Assembly (NCBI GenBank): GCA_964481195.1
Contig: CAYZTB010000006.1
Location: 26,277 to 90,276, forward strand
Reading direction: 5' to 3'
From: Palsa-948 sp964481195
Lineage (GTDB): Bacteria; Bacteroidota; Bacteroidia; Palsa-948
Length of the DNA: 64,000 nucleotides
Position 1 is the stretch's first letter. Every line of letters starts with the position of its first letter. Of this stretch, positions 18,236 to 27,478 are shown piece after piece. The notes beneath the pieces are model-generated. The model saw nothing but the letters and a program-made list of their open reading frames with translations. It ran no database searches and had not been told where the DNA came from. The translations under genes were made by a program, and so were the position numbers.

Positions 18236-19033
18236 TTACTTAATTGCCTCGTAAATATCTAAATTATTTGGCTTCAGCAAATATAGCTTTTCTTTCTCTG
18301 TTCGGGCAATTAAAACACCGCTAGTTGGTAGCTGAATTTCGCTTTCTTCTTGGGTAATTAAATTGTGACTTTTAAGAATATCGTTTTTTAGGTAGATGAT
18401 TTGTTCATCTGCAACTTGGAAGGATTGCACACCAAGTATTGGTATTTTTCGACTGTAAGTGCCGAATATATCAAATACAAGAATTCCTTTCTGAGGGTCG
18501 TTTATATATAATTTGTTGTTACACTCAGTCATAAAATTAGGGTTAATCGCTTCGCCAGTAATTTGAATAACACTTCCGGTCTGTTGAGTGATTTGTAGAT
18601 TTTGGTCAAAGCGTATTAGCTCTAAATTTTGCTGATTATAAATCCAGAACCCACTGTTATGGGATGTGCAAACTAAGGAGGTCTGATTTAAGCCAAGCTC
18701 ATCGAGAGAAATAGAATTGCCGGAAGGGGAAAGCATGTTATCTATAAAGATAATTCGTTGAAATGATTTGTAATACAATAGTATTTTCAATGGATCGCGG
18801 GTATCTACAAACGATAAATTACCTAAATTTTTATCGCTTAAATTTTTTAAAAACTCTCCTTTCGAATTATACTTTTCAAGTGAGTTGCCTTTTGTAATGT
18901 ATATGTTTCCTAGATTGTCAGTAGTAACGATAGCGGTTTTGGTTGGGATAGATTTAATCAATCTAAAATTTGATTCTTGAAAATAGGAAGCAAACAAGAA
19001 AGGAAAAAACATAATAGCGATTTTTATTTTCAT
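18236..19033 (-). CDS. Secreted beta-propeller-like protein of unknown function
   Basis: About 265 residues from the ATG at 19033, which begins with a clear signal-peptide-like segment (MKIKIAIMFFPFLFASYF). An earlier in-frame start at 19081 would run into the GH3 gene and add a polar tail before the signal, so it was not used. The mature part has repeated strands such as TDNLGNIYITKGNSLEKYNSKGEFL, YNQQNLELIRFDQNL and INDPQKGILVFDIFG, like NHL/SMP-30-type propeller blades. No specific function can be named. Confidence 0.7.
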   Translation of the reverse strand: MKIKIAIMFFPFLFASYFQESNFRLIKSIPTKTAIVTTDNLGNIYITKGNSLEKYNSKGEFLKNLSDKNLGNLSFVDTRDPLKILLYYKSFQRIIFIDNMLSPSGNSISLDELGLNQTSLVCTSHNSGFWIYNQQNLELIRFDQNLQITQQTGSVIQITGEAINPNFMTECNNKLYINDPQKGILVFDIFGTYSRKIPILGVQSFQVADEQIIYLKNDILKSHNLITQEESEIQLPTSGVLIARTEKEKLYLLKPNNLDIYEAIK

Positions 19034-19043
19034 ATTTTTTTCT

Positions 19044-20579
19044 TTAACTAAATGTTTTTGAGCTTTGCTTATTCGTAGCAAGAATTTCTTCTAAAATTTT
19101 CCTATTACTAGATAGTCTTGGTATTTTATTTTGTCCGCCCAGTTTGTTTTTATTGCGTAACCAATTATAAAAAGTGCCAGGGTTTACTTCATTGATAATA
19201 GGAGCGCGCATCACAAAGTTATTAAAACGCTTTGCTTCGTAATCCGAGTTAAGTGATTTTAAGGCATTATCAAGAATTTCTGCAAAATAGCCTATATCAT
19301 CTGGGCGCTTTTCAAATTCTATTATCCATTCATGAGCGCCACTTTCTTTTTCACTAAAAAATACAGGGGCAACAGAATATTCTTTAATAAAGGAGTTAGA
19401 CTTATGGCAGGCAATTTTTATTGCTTGTTCTGTGTTTTCTATAATAACTTCTTCGCCAAATGCATTTAAGAAATGTTTAGTTCTTCCGGTAATTTGAAAA
19501 CGATAGGGGTTTGTTGTCGTAAACCGAATGGTATCCCCTAGCTGATATCGCCATAAACCGCCATTAGTGGAAATAACTACAGCATAGTTTTGATTGATTT
19601 TAACTTGATGTAATTGTATTGCTATTTGATCTGGAGTATTCGCACCATCAACTGGAATAAATTCATAGTAAATGCCATAATCTAACATCAATAGTAATTC
19701 ATCAGAATTTTTTTGATCTTGTAAGCCAAAAAAACCTTCTGAAGCATTATATAGTTCCAGGTAGTTTATTTTGTCGCTTCCAAAAAGTTGTCTAAAGTTT
19801 TCTTTATAAGGATCAAAGTTTACACCTCCATGAAAATATACTTCCAGATTTGGCCATACTTCTATGATTGATGATTTTCCTGATATTTCTAAAATGCGTT
19901 TTAGTAATACGTGCATCCAGGATGGGACACCCGCTAGGCTTGTTACATTTTCTGACATAGTTGCTACGGCCATCTTTTCCAATTTTTCTTCAAAATTGTT
20001 TAAAAGAGCAATGGAAAGATCTGGGGAGCGGAAAAACTCAGCCCATAAAGGTAAATTTTGAATAATGATGGCAGAAACATCTCCGTGATATGATTCGTGA
20101 TTGTCAAATATGTCCGTAGTGTGGCTGCCTCCTAATGCCAGATTTTTGCCTGTAAATAATTCAGTATTAGGAAAGTTGTTGCAGTATATCGAAACCATGT
20201 CTTTTCCTCCTTTGTAATGGCATTCCTCGAGCGATTCAATACTGATAGGTATAAACTTGCTTTTATCATTTGTAGTGCCTGACGATTTTGCAAACCATTT
20301 TGTATCGCTGTGCCAAAGTATGTTTTTTTCGCCCCTCCGTATTCGTTCAATGAAGGGTTTTGTGCTTTCGTAATCTTGGAGCGGTACTCGGTTCGAAAAT
20401 TCTTCAGGGCTTTTTATGCTTGCATAGTCATATTTTTTTCCCCATTCTGTGTTTTTTGCAGATTCTATTAATTTTCTAAACCACTCATATTGCACTTCTT
20501 GAGGATATTTCATGAACAACTCAATCTGATGCATGCGTTTAGTCATGATCCAAGAAGCAAAAGAGTTGAATAGCGCCAT
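19044..20579 (-). CDS. GH3 auxin-responsive promoter family protein (acyl-adenylate-forming)
   Basis: A 511-residue protein of the GH3 superfamily, ATP-dependent acid-amino acid ligases of the ANL fold. Seen: KYPQEVQYEWFRKLI, the phosphate-binding loop FAKSSGTTNDKSKFIPIS, HGGVNFDPY, YNASEGFFGLQ and GLWRYQLGDTIRF. Plant members conjugate amino acids to jasmonate or auxin; the bacterial substrate is not known. It diverges from the DUF2797 gene. A -7-like TATCTTCG on the minus strand lies just before its ATG. Confidence 0.88.
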   Translation of the reverse strand: MALFNSFASWIMTKRMHQIELFMKYPQEVQYEWFRKLIESAKNTEWGKKYDYASIKSPEEFSNRVPLQDYESTKPFIERIRRGEKNILWHSDTKWFAKSSGTTNDKSKFIPISIESLEECHYKGGKDMVSIYCNNFPNTELFTGKNLALGGSHTTDIFDNHESYHGDVSAIIIQNLPLWAEFFRSPDLSIALLNNFEEKLEKMAVATMSENVTSLAGVPSWMHVLLKRILEISGKSSIIEVWPNLEVYFHGGVNFDPYKENFRQLFGSDKINYLELYNASEGFFGLQDQKNSDELLLMLDYGIYYEFIPVDGANTPDQIAIQLHQVKINQNYAVVISTNGGLWRYQLGDTIRFTTTNPYRFQITGRTKHFLNAFGEEVIIENTEQAIKIACHKSNSFIKEYSVAPVFFSEKESGAHEWIIEFEKRPDDIGYFAEILDNALKSLNSDYEAKRFNNFVMRAPIINEVNPGTFYNWLRNKNKLGGQNKIPRLSSNRKILEEILATNKQSSKTFS

Positions 20580-20696
20580 AGGTAACGAAGATACAAAGCT
20601 CTGGCTATTTCTTTTCAGTCAAAAAGTATTTTTTTGTGTATAATTAGAATACGGCTTTTTGTTAAATAGAGATAACAAATGTTATATTTTCGCTAT

Positions 20697-21494
20697 ATGA
20701 GAGTTACGGGTAGGGTATTAAAGATGAAAGCAAAATTGGGTGATGTCGTCTCCTATCATCTTCCTGTAGAAAAAGAACTAGTGCCAATGACTGAATTAGT
20801 TGGTAAGCATATTTCATTAAATTTTGAAAATGAAATTTATTGCATCTCTTGTGGTAGCAAAACCAACAAGTCTTTTGCCCAGGGCTTTTGTTATTCCTGT
20901 TTTGTTTCTTCTCCCGAAGCAGCTGAGTGTATTTTAAGGCCAGAGCTTTGCAGAGCGCACGAAGGAAAGGGTAGAGATTTAGCGTGGGAGAAAGCTCATC
21001 ACCTGCAAGAGCATTTTGTTTATTTGGCGCTCTCTAGTTCCGTAAAAGTTGGTATAACGCGCTCTACACAGATTCCCACTCGTTGGATTGATCAGGGTGC
21101 TTCTGCAGCAATTTGTTTAGCTAAAGTTCCTTATCGGTATTTGGCTGGTGCTATTGAAGTTGAGTTGAAAAAATATTATACCGATAAAACGAATTGGCAA
21201 CGTATGTTAAAAGGTGAAGTGCTCGAAGGAATTGATTTAATTGAAGAAAAATGGAATGCGGAACAGCATTTACCACAAGAGTTTAAACGGTATTTTTTTG
21301 AAGAAGATACAGTTACCAAGATTAATTATCCGGTTCAATTGTATCCTAAAAAAGTAAAAAGTATTGATTTTGAAAAGCAAAACTTACTTGCTGGAAAGCT
21401 GGTAGGTATTAAAGGGCAATATTTAATTTTTGAAGATAATTCCGTATTAAATATTCGCAAACATAGCGGATATGTGCTTTCTGTAAATTGGTAG
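20697..21494 (+). CDS. DUF2797 domain-containing protein
   Basis: About 265 residues. The Met at 20697 (MRVTGRVLKMK) was chosen over 20679 because DUF2797 proteins typically open with a short xxxGxLxKM strand, and because a promoter-like TTTTTG (20656-20661) with TATTTTCG (20685-20692) lies over the extra six codons. Seen: a CISCG...CYSCF zinc-binding quartet, ECILRPELCRAHEGKGRD, and VYLALSSSVKVGITRSTQIP, which resembles a GIY-YIG-like strand pair. Function is unknown. The GT39-like gene follows after 16 bp. Confidence 0.85.
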   Translation: MRVTGRVLKMKAKLGDVVSYHLPVEKELVPMTELVGKHISLNFENEIYCISCGSKTNKSFAQGFCYSCFVSSPEAAECILRPELCRAHEGKGRDLAWEKAHHLQEHFVYLALSSSVKVGITRSTQIPTRWIDQGASAAICLAKVPYRYLAGAIEVELKKYYTDKTNWQRMLKGEVLEGIDLIEEKWNAEQHLPQEFKRYFFEEDTVTKINYPVQLYPKKVKSIDFEKQNLLAGKLVGIKGQYLIFEDNSVLNIRKHSGYVLSVNW

Positions 21495-21510
21495 TTTCTT
21501 TTTTTTATGA

Positions 21511-22905
21511 ATGTCATTATTTAGAATTCTTCTACTTGCCTTTATTTTGCGATTAACTTGGTCGCTTGTAATTCTTTTTGCAAATGCTGAATCTATATGG
21601 ATGTTTGATTCATACGGGTATTGGTATTTAGGGAAAAACCTCCTGGAGCACGGGGTATTTAGTCAAGCAATTACTCCGCCTTATACACTGGATTATTTCA
21701 GAACGCCAGGGTATCCAATTTTTTTAGCTCTTTTTCAAATTCTGCAGACAAGTAATTATACTATCATTTTTGTGCAAATTGTTTTATCTGTCTTGACATG
21801 CTACTATACCTATCAATTAGCACATATAGTTACGTCAAATGATAAAATAGCGTCAGTCTCTGCACTTCTAGTTGCTTTGGATGTGCCATCTATTTTATAT
21901 TCAAATACAATAATGGCAGAAACGTTTTTTTCGTTTACGCTTATTTTAGCTTGTTATTTCTTTGCCAGATTTGCAAAAGAAAATAAAATTAAACTTATCA
22001 TATTTTCTGCCTTCCTGCTTGGTGTAAGTGCTTTGATACGCCCTGTTGCTCTTTACTTGGCTCCTGTCTTTGTGATTATGATACTTTTTTTAAGCGATAG
22101 GGGAGTGGTAAATAAGTTTACACGCCTTGTTTATTTCATTGTTTCTGTTTCTGTAATCATAGCTCCATGGCTTATTAGGAATAAACAAGAATTTGGTAAA
22201 TTTTTTTTTACGCGTATGAACGGAGATGTATTATTGAATTTTACAGCATCAAATATTCTGTCAATTAAAAAAAATGTGATTTTTTTTGACTATGGATCTG
22301 CATTCCGAGAAAAGGTTATTGATGATTTTAGATCAATAAATGGCAATACGGTAGGAGTAGAACTTTTAAAGCCTATTGAGTTTTCAGAATTTGCATTTAA
22401 TAAGTCTACAGAAGTAATTAGCAGTAACAAATCATTATTCTTAAAGGAGCATCTTAAAAATATTTTTTATTTTTTTGCTAAGCCATTGCGCTCACCTATA
22501 GATATGCAACTGGGAAACAGTAATGGATTTAACATGGGGAGACAGTTTTCTGTTTTTGGAGCATCTTCCTTTTTTGTAAGAATTTTAATAGTAATGCAAA
22601 TTATTTTTTTGATCTTGGTATATCTTTTCTTTTTTCTAGCAGTTTATTGTTTTACGAAAAGTTTGGTAGCTTTCATTATGAAAAGTGAAGCTGCTGTTTC
22701 GTCCGAAATATTTTCCAGTAGTTATTCTTTAGGTATGTTCCTTTTTCTAGGTATGTTAATTATATACTTTTCAAACTTTACAGTGCCTCCTGTTACGGAT
22801 GCTAGGTTAAGAGTTCCTGTATGGCCATTTATTTCTATATTAAGTTCTGCAGGATTGTATTTCTTGCAGAATAATATTAAATGGATGAAAGCGTATATAA
22901 AATGA
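21511..22905 (+). CDS. GT39/ArnT-like glycosyltransferase, integral membrane
   Basis: A 464-residue polytopic protein with about 10-12 hydrophobic segments. The first extracytoplasmic loop carries the acidic DSYGYWYLGKNL and FRTPGYPIFLALFQ, characteristic of the PMT_2/ArnT (GT39/GT83) fold that uses polyprenyl-phosphate sugars. Probably modifies a lipid or protein outside the membrane; the acceptor is unknown. It is the second gene of a two-gene plus-strand unit with DUF2797 and converges with the HAD gene 4 bp away. Confidence 0.8.
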   Translation: MSLFRILLLAFILRLTWSLVILFANAESIWMFDSYGYWYLGKNLLEHGVFSQAITPPYTLDYFRTPGYPIFLALFQILQTSNYTIIFVQIVLSVLTCYYTYQLAHIVTSNDKIASVSALLVALDVPSILYSNTIMAETFFSFTLILACYFFARFAKENKIKLIIFSAFLLGVSALIRPVALYLAPVFVIMILFLSDRGVVNKFTRLVYFIVSVSVIIAPWLIRNKQEFGKFFFTRMNGDVLLNFTASNILSIKKNVIFFDYGSAFREKVIDDFRSINGNTVGVELLKPIEFSEFAFNKSTEVISSNKSLFLKEHLKNIFYFFAKPLRSPIDMQLGNSNGFNMGRQFSVFGASSFFVRILIVMQIIFLILVYLFFFLAVYCFTKSLVAFIMKSEAAVSSEIFSSSYSLGMFLFLGMLIIYFSNFTVPPVTDARLRVPVWPFISILSSAGLYFLQNNIKWMKAYIK

Positions 22906-22909
22906 GGTG

Positions 22910-23350
22910 CTAGCTAATCTTTGAAAATTTACTTTTCAAGGCATTCAATGCTTGTTCTTTCTTGTCTGACTCTTTTAAGCCTAGGGTGGAATTGCATTTT
23001 ACGAAATTCTTTGGAAAAACAGTAAGGTCCATATCATCCAAAATCACAAAGTCGTTTATTTTCATTCGTTGTACATAATCGGTAATCTCTTTTTCACGAT
23101 TATTGAAATCGAAAGTAATATCATGCGGACTGCAAGTAACGCCATTCCAATTAAAGATAAACGTAAGCCTCTTCAGGTCAAGCATTTTTTTCCAAGAAGA
23201 AGTTATAACAATCTCGGCACCTGTTTCATCTAAAAGTTCGTTTAATATAGCAACACATTCCTTGTCAAAAGGGTGTGCGTAGTCCTCGTGTGGCTCGTTG
23301 CTTTTGTCAAGCACAAGCACGCCTTCTATATCTAAAAAAATTACTTTCAC
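22910..23350 (-). CDS. HAD-like protein with variant motif I (DxE)
   Basis: About 146 residues from GTG 23350 (VKVIFLDIEGVLV). An ATG at 23410 would add 20 hydrophobic residues without family support, and a -7-like TATCTTCG (23362-23355) sits just upstream of the GTG. Seen: motif I FLDIEGVL, motif II ITSSWKK, and an acidic motif FVILDDMD near the C-terminus. The arrangement resembles the HAD domain of RNA-repair (Swiss Army Knife) proteins. The usual second Asp of DxD is Glu, so activity is uncertain. Confidence 0.7.
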   Translation of the reverse strand: MKVIFLDIEGVLVLDKSNEPHEDYAHPFDKECVAILNELLDETGAEIVITSSWKKMLDLKRLTFIFNWNGVTCSPHDITFDFNNREKEITDYVQRMKINDFVILDDMDLTVFPKNFVKCNSTLGLKESDKKEQALNALKSKFSKIS

Positions 23351-23410
23351 GCAGCGAAGATAAAAAATATGATAAAATAAAAGTATTGTTTTGCTTATTT
23401 TTTCAAACAA

Positions 23411-25546
23411 CTAAAGCTTCATTCTAATTTGAACTTTAATTTCATTTTTTTCTGGACCGTTAATTTCATTTAGTGTTCCTTCGCTAATTGTGTTTTTGTT
23501 TGCATAATATGTTTGAGACCATCTAAGCCAAATCTCAATTTTTCTTGTTATGTCGTAATTTATAGTTACAAAAAATCTACTGCCCTTGTAATAATAGGAT
23601 GGGATCGAATACGTGCCTGGAATATCGCTTTCGTATGCATAAATCCTAGTGTTATAATTTTTAGTGTCAAAAAGAGCGTAACGCATATTTAAAGATAATT
23701 TGCTACCCATTTTTTTATATTGAATATCTTGATAGAGTAGAAATCCATTTTCTTTACTATTGTCTTTAGTGAATTCTACAAGCTCAATTCTGTTCCCGAA
23801 TTTAAGACAGCTGGAAACAAAATAAGAGATGTTCCACCTGTAATTTGTTTGACGAGTTGGAGCAAGAATGTCTATTCCATTTACCTGGTTTGCGTCAGAA
23901 AATTTATTTCTACTTCTAATCCTGCCATACGTTTCCAGTTTTTTTGATGGAGTATAATTTATTTGTATTAAGAAATCATTTCCAGTTGAAGGAGCTCCTG
24001 CTTGATATTTTAACCATGGAAATTTGTATTGATCTGCATAGGCATTTAACGTAATTGTGTTAGTTGCTTTTGTAGTAATCCCCAAATATATTCCGCTCTC
24101 ATTTGCTGATTTTGTGTTTTCAGAAAAGGCATTTGAAATCAAGCTTTGGTAGTTTTGGTTATAGTTGCGATGTAATAAAGAAAATGATAATCTGGGATCT
24201 ACAGATGCGATAAATCCATTAACATAGGCAATGCCATTTTGCTGCAATGAGGAGGATATTGCTATTTCTCCAAAAAAATTGAAGTTTCGTAATAGTATAG
24301 AATAATCTAACCCTGCGTTTGAGAGTTGTTTTCCATTAAATTCAAATTGATTGTAAGTGCTTAAGGAGCGCTTGAGTTCCGGAGTTAAGATTGTATGCAT
24401 GCCTGTAAGCCCTATGGAATAGTTTCTTTTACTTAATGTAACGTTACCGCCAGCATTGGTTTGTGTAACTGCGTCTTTATTTAATATTTCTGATGGTGTG
24501 CTATGGATGCCTGATTGCTGTAAGGAAGAAATTCCAAATTGTTCATTATAATTTACACTATCTGTTTCAATAATATTTCCATCAATTTTCTTTTTAGAGA
24601 AAAAGGCGGTTGCTTGAATAAATTTATTACCAGTTGTTAGTGCTGTTCCTCGCATAAACCGATTTTCATCTACAGAGTTATAAGGTCGAATACCGTTCGC
24701 ATTTTTTTTAATTGCTATAGCATCTGTGGTTTTTCCGTACGCAAGACCGCTCCATAATGTCAGGCCTTGTCCAAAACTTAACCCATAATCTCCTATTGCC
24801 AGTGCTTTTATGGCTCGAATATTTTTTACAAACAAATGAGCGGAATAAAAGTCAAATCCATTTTTTGGTTTTTCATTTAAAAGAGAATCGTATAGGTAAT
24901 TACTATGTTTTTTCTTTTTATAAAGAAATTCCTCGCCCGCATCTTTTTCTGCTGTAACTCCAATGCTCAATGTATTTCTATAAAGAAATCTGTACCGAGT
25001 GTAGATTTTTAGAGGGCTCCCTAAATATCTAGCATTTGGGCTGTTATTTAAGGAAAGAGAATCAATAGGAGTAAAGCCTTTCTGAGATTCTAGCACTTGT
25101 TGACTCCTGAAAGTAATTTCATGGCTTCCTTCTTTGAGAACCTTTTTTAATGAAATATTATTAGTTTGAGTATGGTCCGTCACTATAACATAAGGGAGTA
25201 ATGAGCTGATCGTTTGTAGTGCAAAACCATCTATTGTTTGAAGCTCGTATATTGACAATAACTTTCCATTTTTCTCTATGTGTGCGAGAAGGTTGTTTAT
25301 TTGAATATCATCTAAAAGACCTAATTCTCTTAATTCAGATGCTGAAGTGTTATTAAGGTTAATTTGGTTTTGCCGAAAGAATTCTAAATTTTCTAAAAGT
25401 GATGTGTAGTCTTCTTCTTCGTTCTCAAAATTTTCAGCCAGATTTTCAAATTTTTGCTCTAGTTCACTAGGGATAGTATCTTGAGCGTAGGAGGACGAGG
25501 TTGCAAATTGCAAACAAAAAAATAATATGACGTTATATTTTAGCAT
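23411..25546 (-). CDS. Helix-hairpin-helix / outer-membrane beta-barrel protein
   Basis: A 711-residue protein with a signal peptide (about 1-21), an acidic segment, then ComEA-like helix-hairpin-helix repeats at about 55-120 (INLNNTSASELRELGLLDDIQINNLL, LSIYELQTIDGF, written here in part). From about 150 to the end it has alternating amphipathic beta-strands with aromatic ends, typical of a large outer-membrane barrel, finishing IKVQIRMKL. This combination is common and uncharacterised in Bacteroidota. It may belong to uptake or secretion; no direct evidence. Confidence 0.75.
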   Translation of the reverse strand: MLKYNVILFFCLQFATSSSYAQDTIPSELEQKFENLAENFENEEEDYTSLLENLEFFRQNQINLNNTSASELRELGLLDDIQINNLLAHIEKNGKLLSIYELQTIDGFALQTISSLLPYVIVTDHTQTNNISLKKVLKEGSHEITFRSQQVLESQKGFTPIDSLSLNNSPNARYLGSPLKIYTRYRFLYRNTLSIGVTAEKDAGEEFLYKKKKHSNYLYDSLLNEKPKNGFDFYSAHLFVKNIRAIKALAIGDYGLSFGQGLTLWSGLAYGKTTDAIAIKKNANGIRPYNSVDENRFMRGTALTTGNKFIQATAFFSKKKIDGNIIETDSVNYNEQFGISSLQQSGIHSTPSEILNKDAVTQTNAGGNVTLSKRNYSIGLTGMHTILTPELKRSLSTYNQFEFNGKQLSNAGLDYSILLRNFNFFGEIAISSSLQQNGIAYVNGFIASVDPRLSFSLLHRNYNQNYQSLISNAFSENTKSANESGIYLGITTKATNTITLNAYADQYKFPWLKYQAGAPSTGNDFLIQINYTPSKKLETYGRIRSRNKFSDANQVNGIDILAPTRQTNYRWNISYFVSSCLKFGNRIELVEFTKDNSKENGFLLYQDIQYKKMGSKLSLNMRYALFDTKNYNTRIYAYESDIPGTYSIPSYYYKGSRFFVTINYDITRKIEIWLRWSQTYYANKNTISEGTLNEINGPEKNEIKVQIRMKL

Positions 25547-25567
25547 TTAATGCTAATACTTTGGTCT

Positions 25568-27475
25568 TTAGTTAAGTTCACTGAGTTCAAGCCAGCGCAT
25601 GCTTTTTGTTTCAAGAGATGAAATTATTACTCCAATACGCTCAGAACACTCCATCATTTTTTTATGATCTTCGATTCCGTTATTTAATTCCTTGGTAAGC
25701 TTTTCTTTTTCGGCTTCTAATTTTGAAATTTCTTTTTCAAGTTTTTCATATTCTTGCTTTTCTTTGAAGGAAAGTTTCTTTTTTGTGCTTTCTGTTTGTG
25801 GTGAAGACTTTCCTGTTTTGTCAGTTTCCTCGATTTTATTTATAGAACTTGTAGGGGCGCTATTTTTAGTTCTTTCTTCTAAGTCTTTCCGCTCTCTATA
25901 TTCCGAGTAATTACCTGGAAAGTCTCGCACAACCCCTTCTCCTTCAAACACAAATAGATGATCCACTAACTTATCCATAAAATATCTATCGTGTGTAACG
26001 ATCATCACACATCCTTGGAAATTTGTTAAAAAATCTTCTAGCACACTAAGTGTTACAATATCTAAATCGTTTGTTGGTTCGTCTAATATTAAAAAGTTTG
26101 GGTTTTTAATTAAGATGGTCATTAGGAATAGTCTGCGTTTTTCTCCTCCACTTAATTTAGAAACCATGCTATATTGAACCTCCGATGGAAACAAAAAACG
26201 GGTAAGTAGTTGGGTGGCACTCAGCTTTGAGCCATCAGCTAAAGGAATGTATTCTGCAATGTCTTTTACTACATCAATAACACGTTTGTCTTCTTTTAAT
26301 TTTATCCCTTCTTGTGAATAATAGCCGTAAACAATTGTTTCTCCACTGGTAATAGTCCCTGCATCAGGCTTTTCTAATTCCATTATCATGTTGAGGAAAG
26401 TAGATTTTCCAGTTCCATTTTTACCTACCACGCCAATTTTTTCGCCTTTCTTAAATATGTATGAGAATTCGTTTATGATTTTTGTTTCGCCAAAGGCTTT
26501 TTTTATTTTGTTTACTTCCAATATTTTTTTTCCAAGCCTATTCATTTTTACACTTAGCTCCAGTTTTTTTTCTACTTGCTTGCTAAAGGCTTTGTCTTTA
26601 ACATCGTAAAATGCTTCTACACGTGATTTGGATTTTGTTCCCCGTGCTCTAGGCATTTTTCGTACCCACTCCAATTCTCGTTTATATAAATTTTTTGCCT
26701 TATCAATTTCGCTGCCTTCTGCTGATTCGCGCTCCGCCTTTTTTTCTATATAATATTGAAAATTTCCTTCGTAAGAAAACAATTTTTTATTATCAATCTC
26801 AATGATTTCGTTACACACGCTATCCAAAAAATAACGATCGTGTGTTACAAGTAGCATTGTGAGGTCTTTGCTGATGAGGTAGTTCTCTAGCCACTCAATC
26901 ATTTCAACATCTAAATGATTTGTAGGCTCATCCAGCATCAACAATTGTGGTTCGTCTATAAGGACTTTTGCCAACGCAACTCGCTTTTTTTGTCCGCCCG
27001 ATAACACGCCAATTTTAGTGTGTAGAAAAGCAATTTTTAGTCGTTGCAAAACTTCTTTTACTTTGGATTCTACTTGCCATGCTTCCAGATGATTCATGGC
27101 CTCGGTAGCTTTTTCTAATCGATTCGAAGTTTTATCATTCACTTCAGCTTCAAAGTCTTCTAAAGCAAAATCATATTCACGCACCGCATTTAAAATAGGA
27201 TTGTCCGTTTTGTATATCGCTTCTTCAACCGTATCGTTATCGTCAAAAACTGGGTTTTGACTTAAGTAAGTAACCATGATATCGCTTCTAAAAGTCACTT
27301 TGCCTTCGTCTGGAATTTCTTCTCCAATAATAATTTTTAAAAGCGAAGACTTTCCTGTGCCGTTCTTAGCTATAAGGCCAATGCGCTGACCTTGGTTTAG
27401 TCCAAAACTTATCTTGTTAAATAATGTTTTTGCTCCATATGCTTTGGAAATATTTTCTACTGATAAGTAATTCAC
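25568..27475 (-). CDS. uup: ABC-F ATPase, Uup type
   Basis: A 635-residue soluble double ABC protein. Seen: Walker A GKNGTGKSS and GKNGTGKST, signatures LSGGQKKRV and LSGGEKRRL, PTNHLD and PTNDLD. After the second ATPase a charged linker leads to a C-terminal coiled coil (about 565-635, EKQEYEKLEKEISKLEAEKE) as in Uup, which binds DNA or ribosomes in the family. It is the second ABC-F factor in the window, after EttA. It lies 3 bp downstream of the PorV/PorQ-like gene. Confidence 0.9.
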   Translation of the reverse strand: MNYLSVENISKAYGAKTLFNKISFGLNQGQRIGLIAKNGTGKSSLLKIIIGEEIPDEGKVTFRSDIMVTYLSQNPVFDDNDTVEEAIYKTDNPILNAVREYDFALEDFEAEVNDKTSNRLEKATEAMNHLEAWQVESKVKEVLQRLKIAFLHTKIGVLSGGQKKRVALAKVLIDEPQLLMLDEPTNHLDVEMIEWLENYLISKDLTMLLVTHDRYFLDSVCNEIIEIDNKKLFSYEGNFQYYIEKKAERESAEGSEIDKAKNLYKRELEWVRKMPRARGTKSKSRVEAFYDVKDKAFSKQVEKKLELSVKMNRLGKKILEVNKIKKAFGETKIINEFSYIFKKGEKIGVVGKNGTGKSTFLNMIMELEKPDAGTITSGETIVYGYYSQEGIKLKEDKRVIDVVKDIAEYIPLADGSKLSATQLLTRFLFPSEVQYSMVSKLSGGEKRRLFLMTILIKNPNFLILDEPTNDLDIVTLSVLEDFLTNFQGCVMIVTHDRYFMDKLVDHLFVFEGEGVVRDFPGNYSEYRERKDLEERTKNSAPTSSINKIEETDKTGKSSPQTESTKKKLSFKEKQEYEKLEKEISKLEAEKEKLTKELNNGIEDHKKMMECSERIGVIISSLETKSMRWLELSELN

Positions 27476-27478
27476 ACG

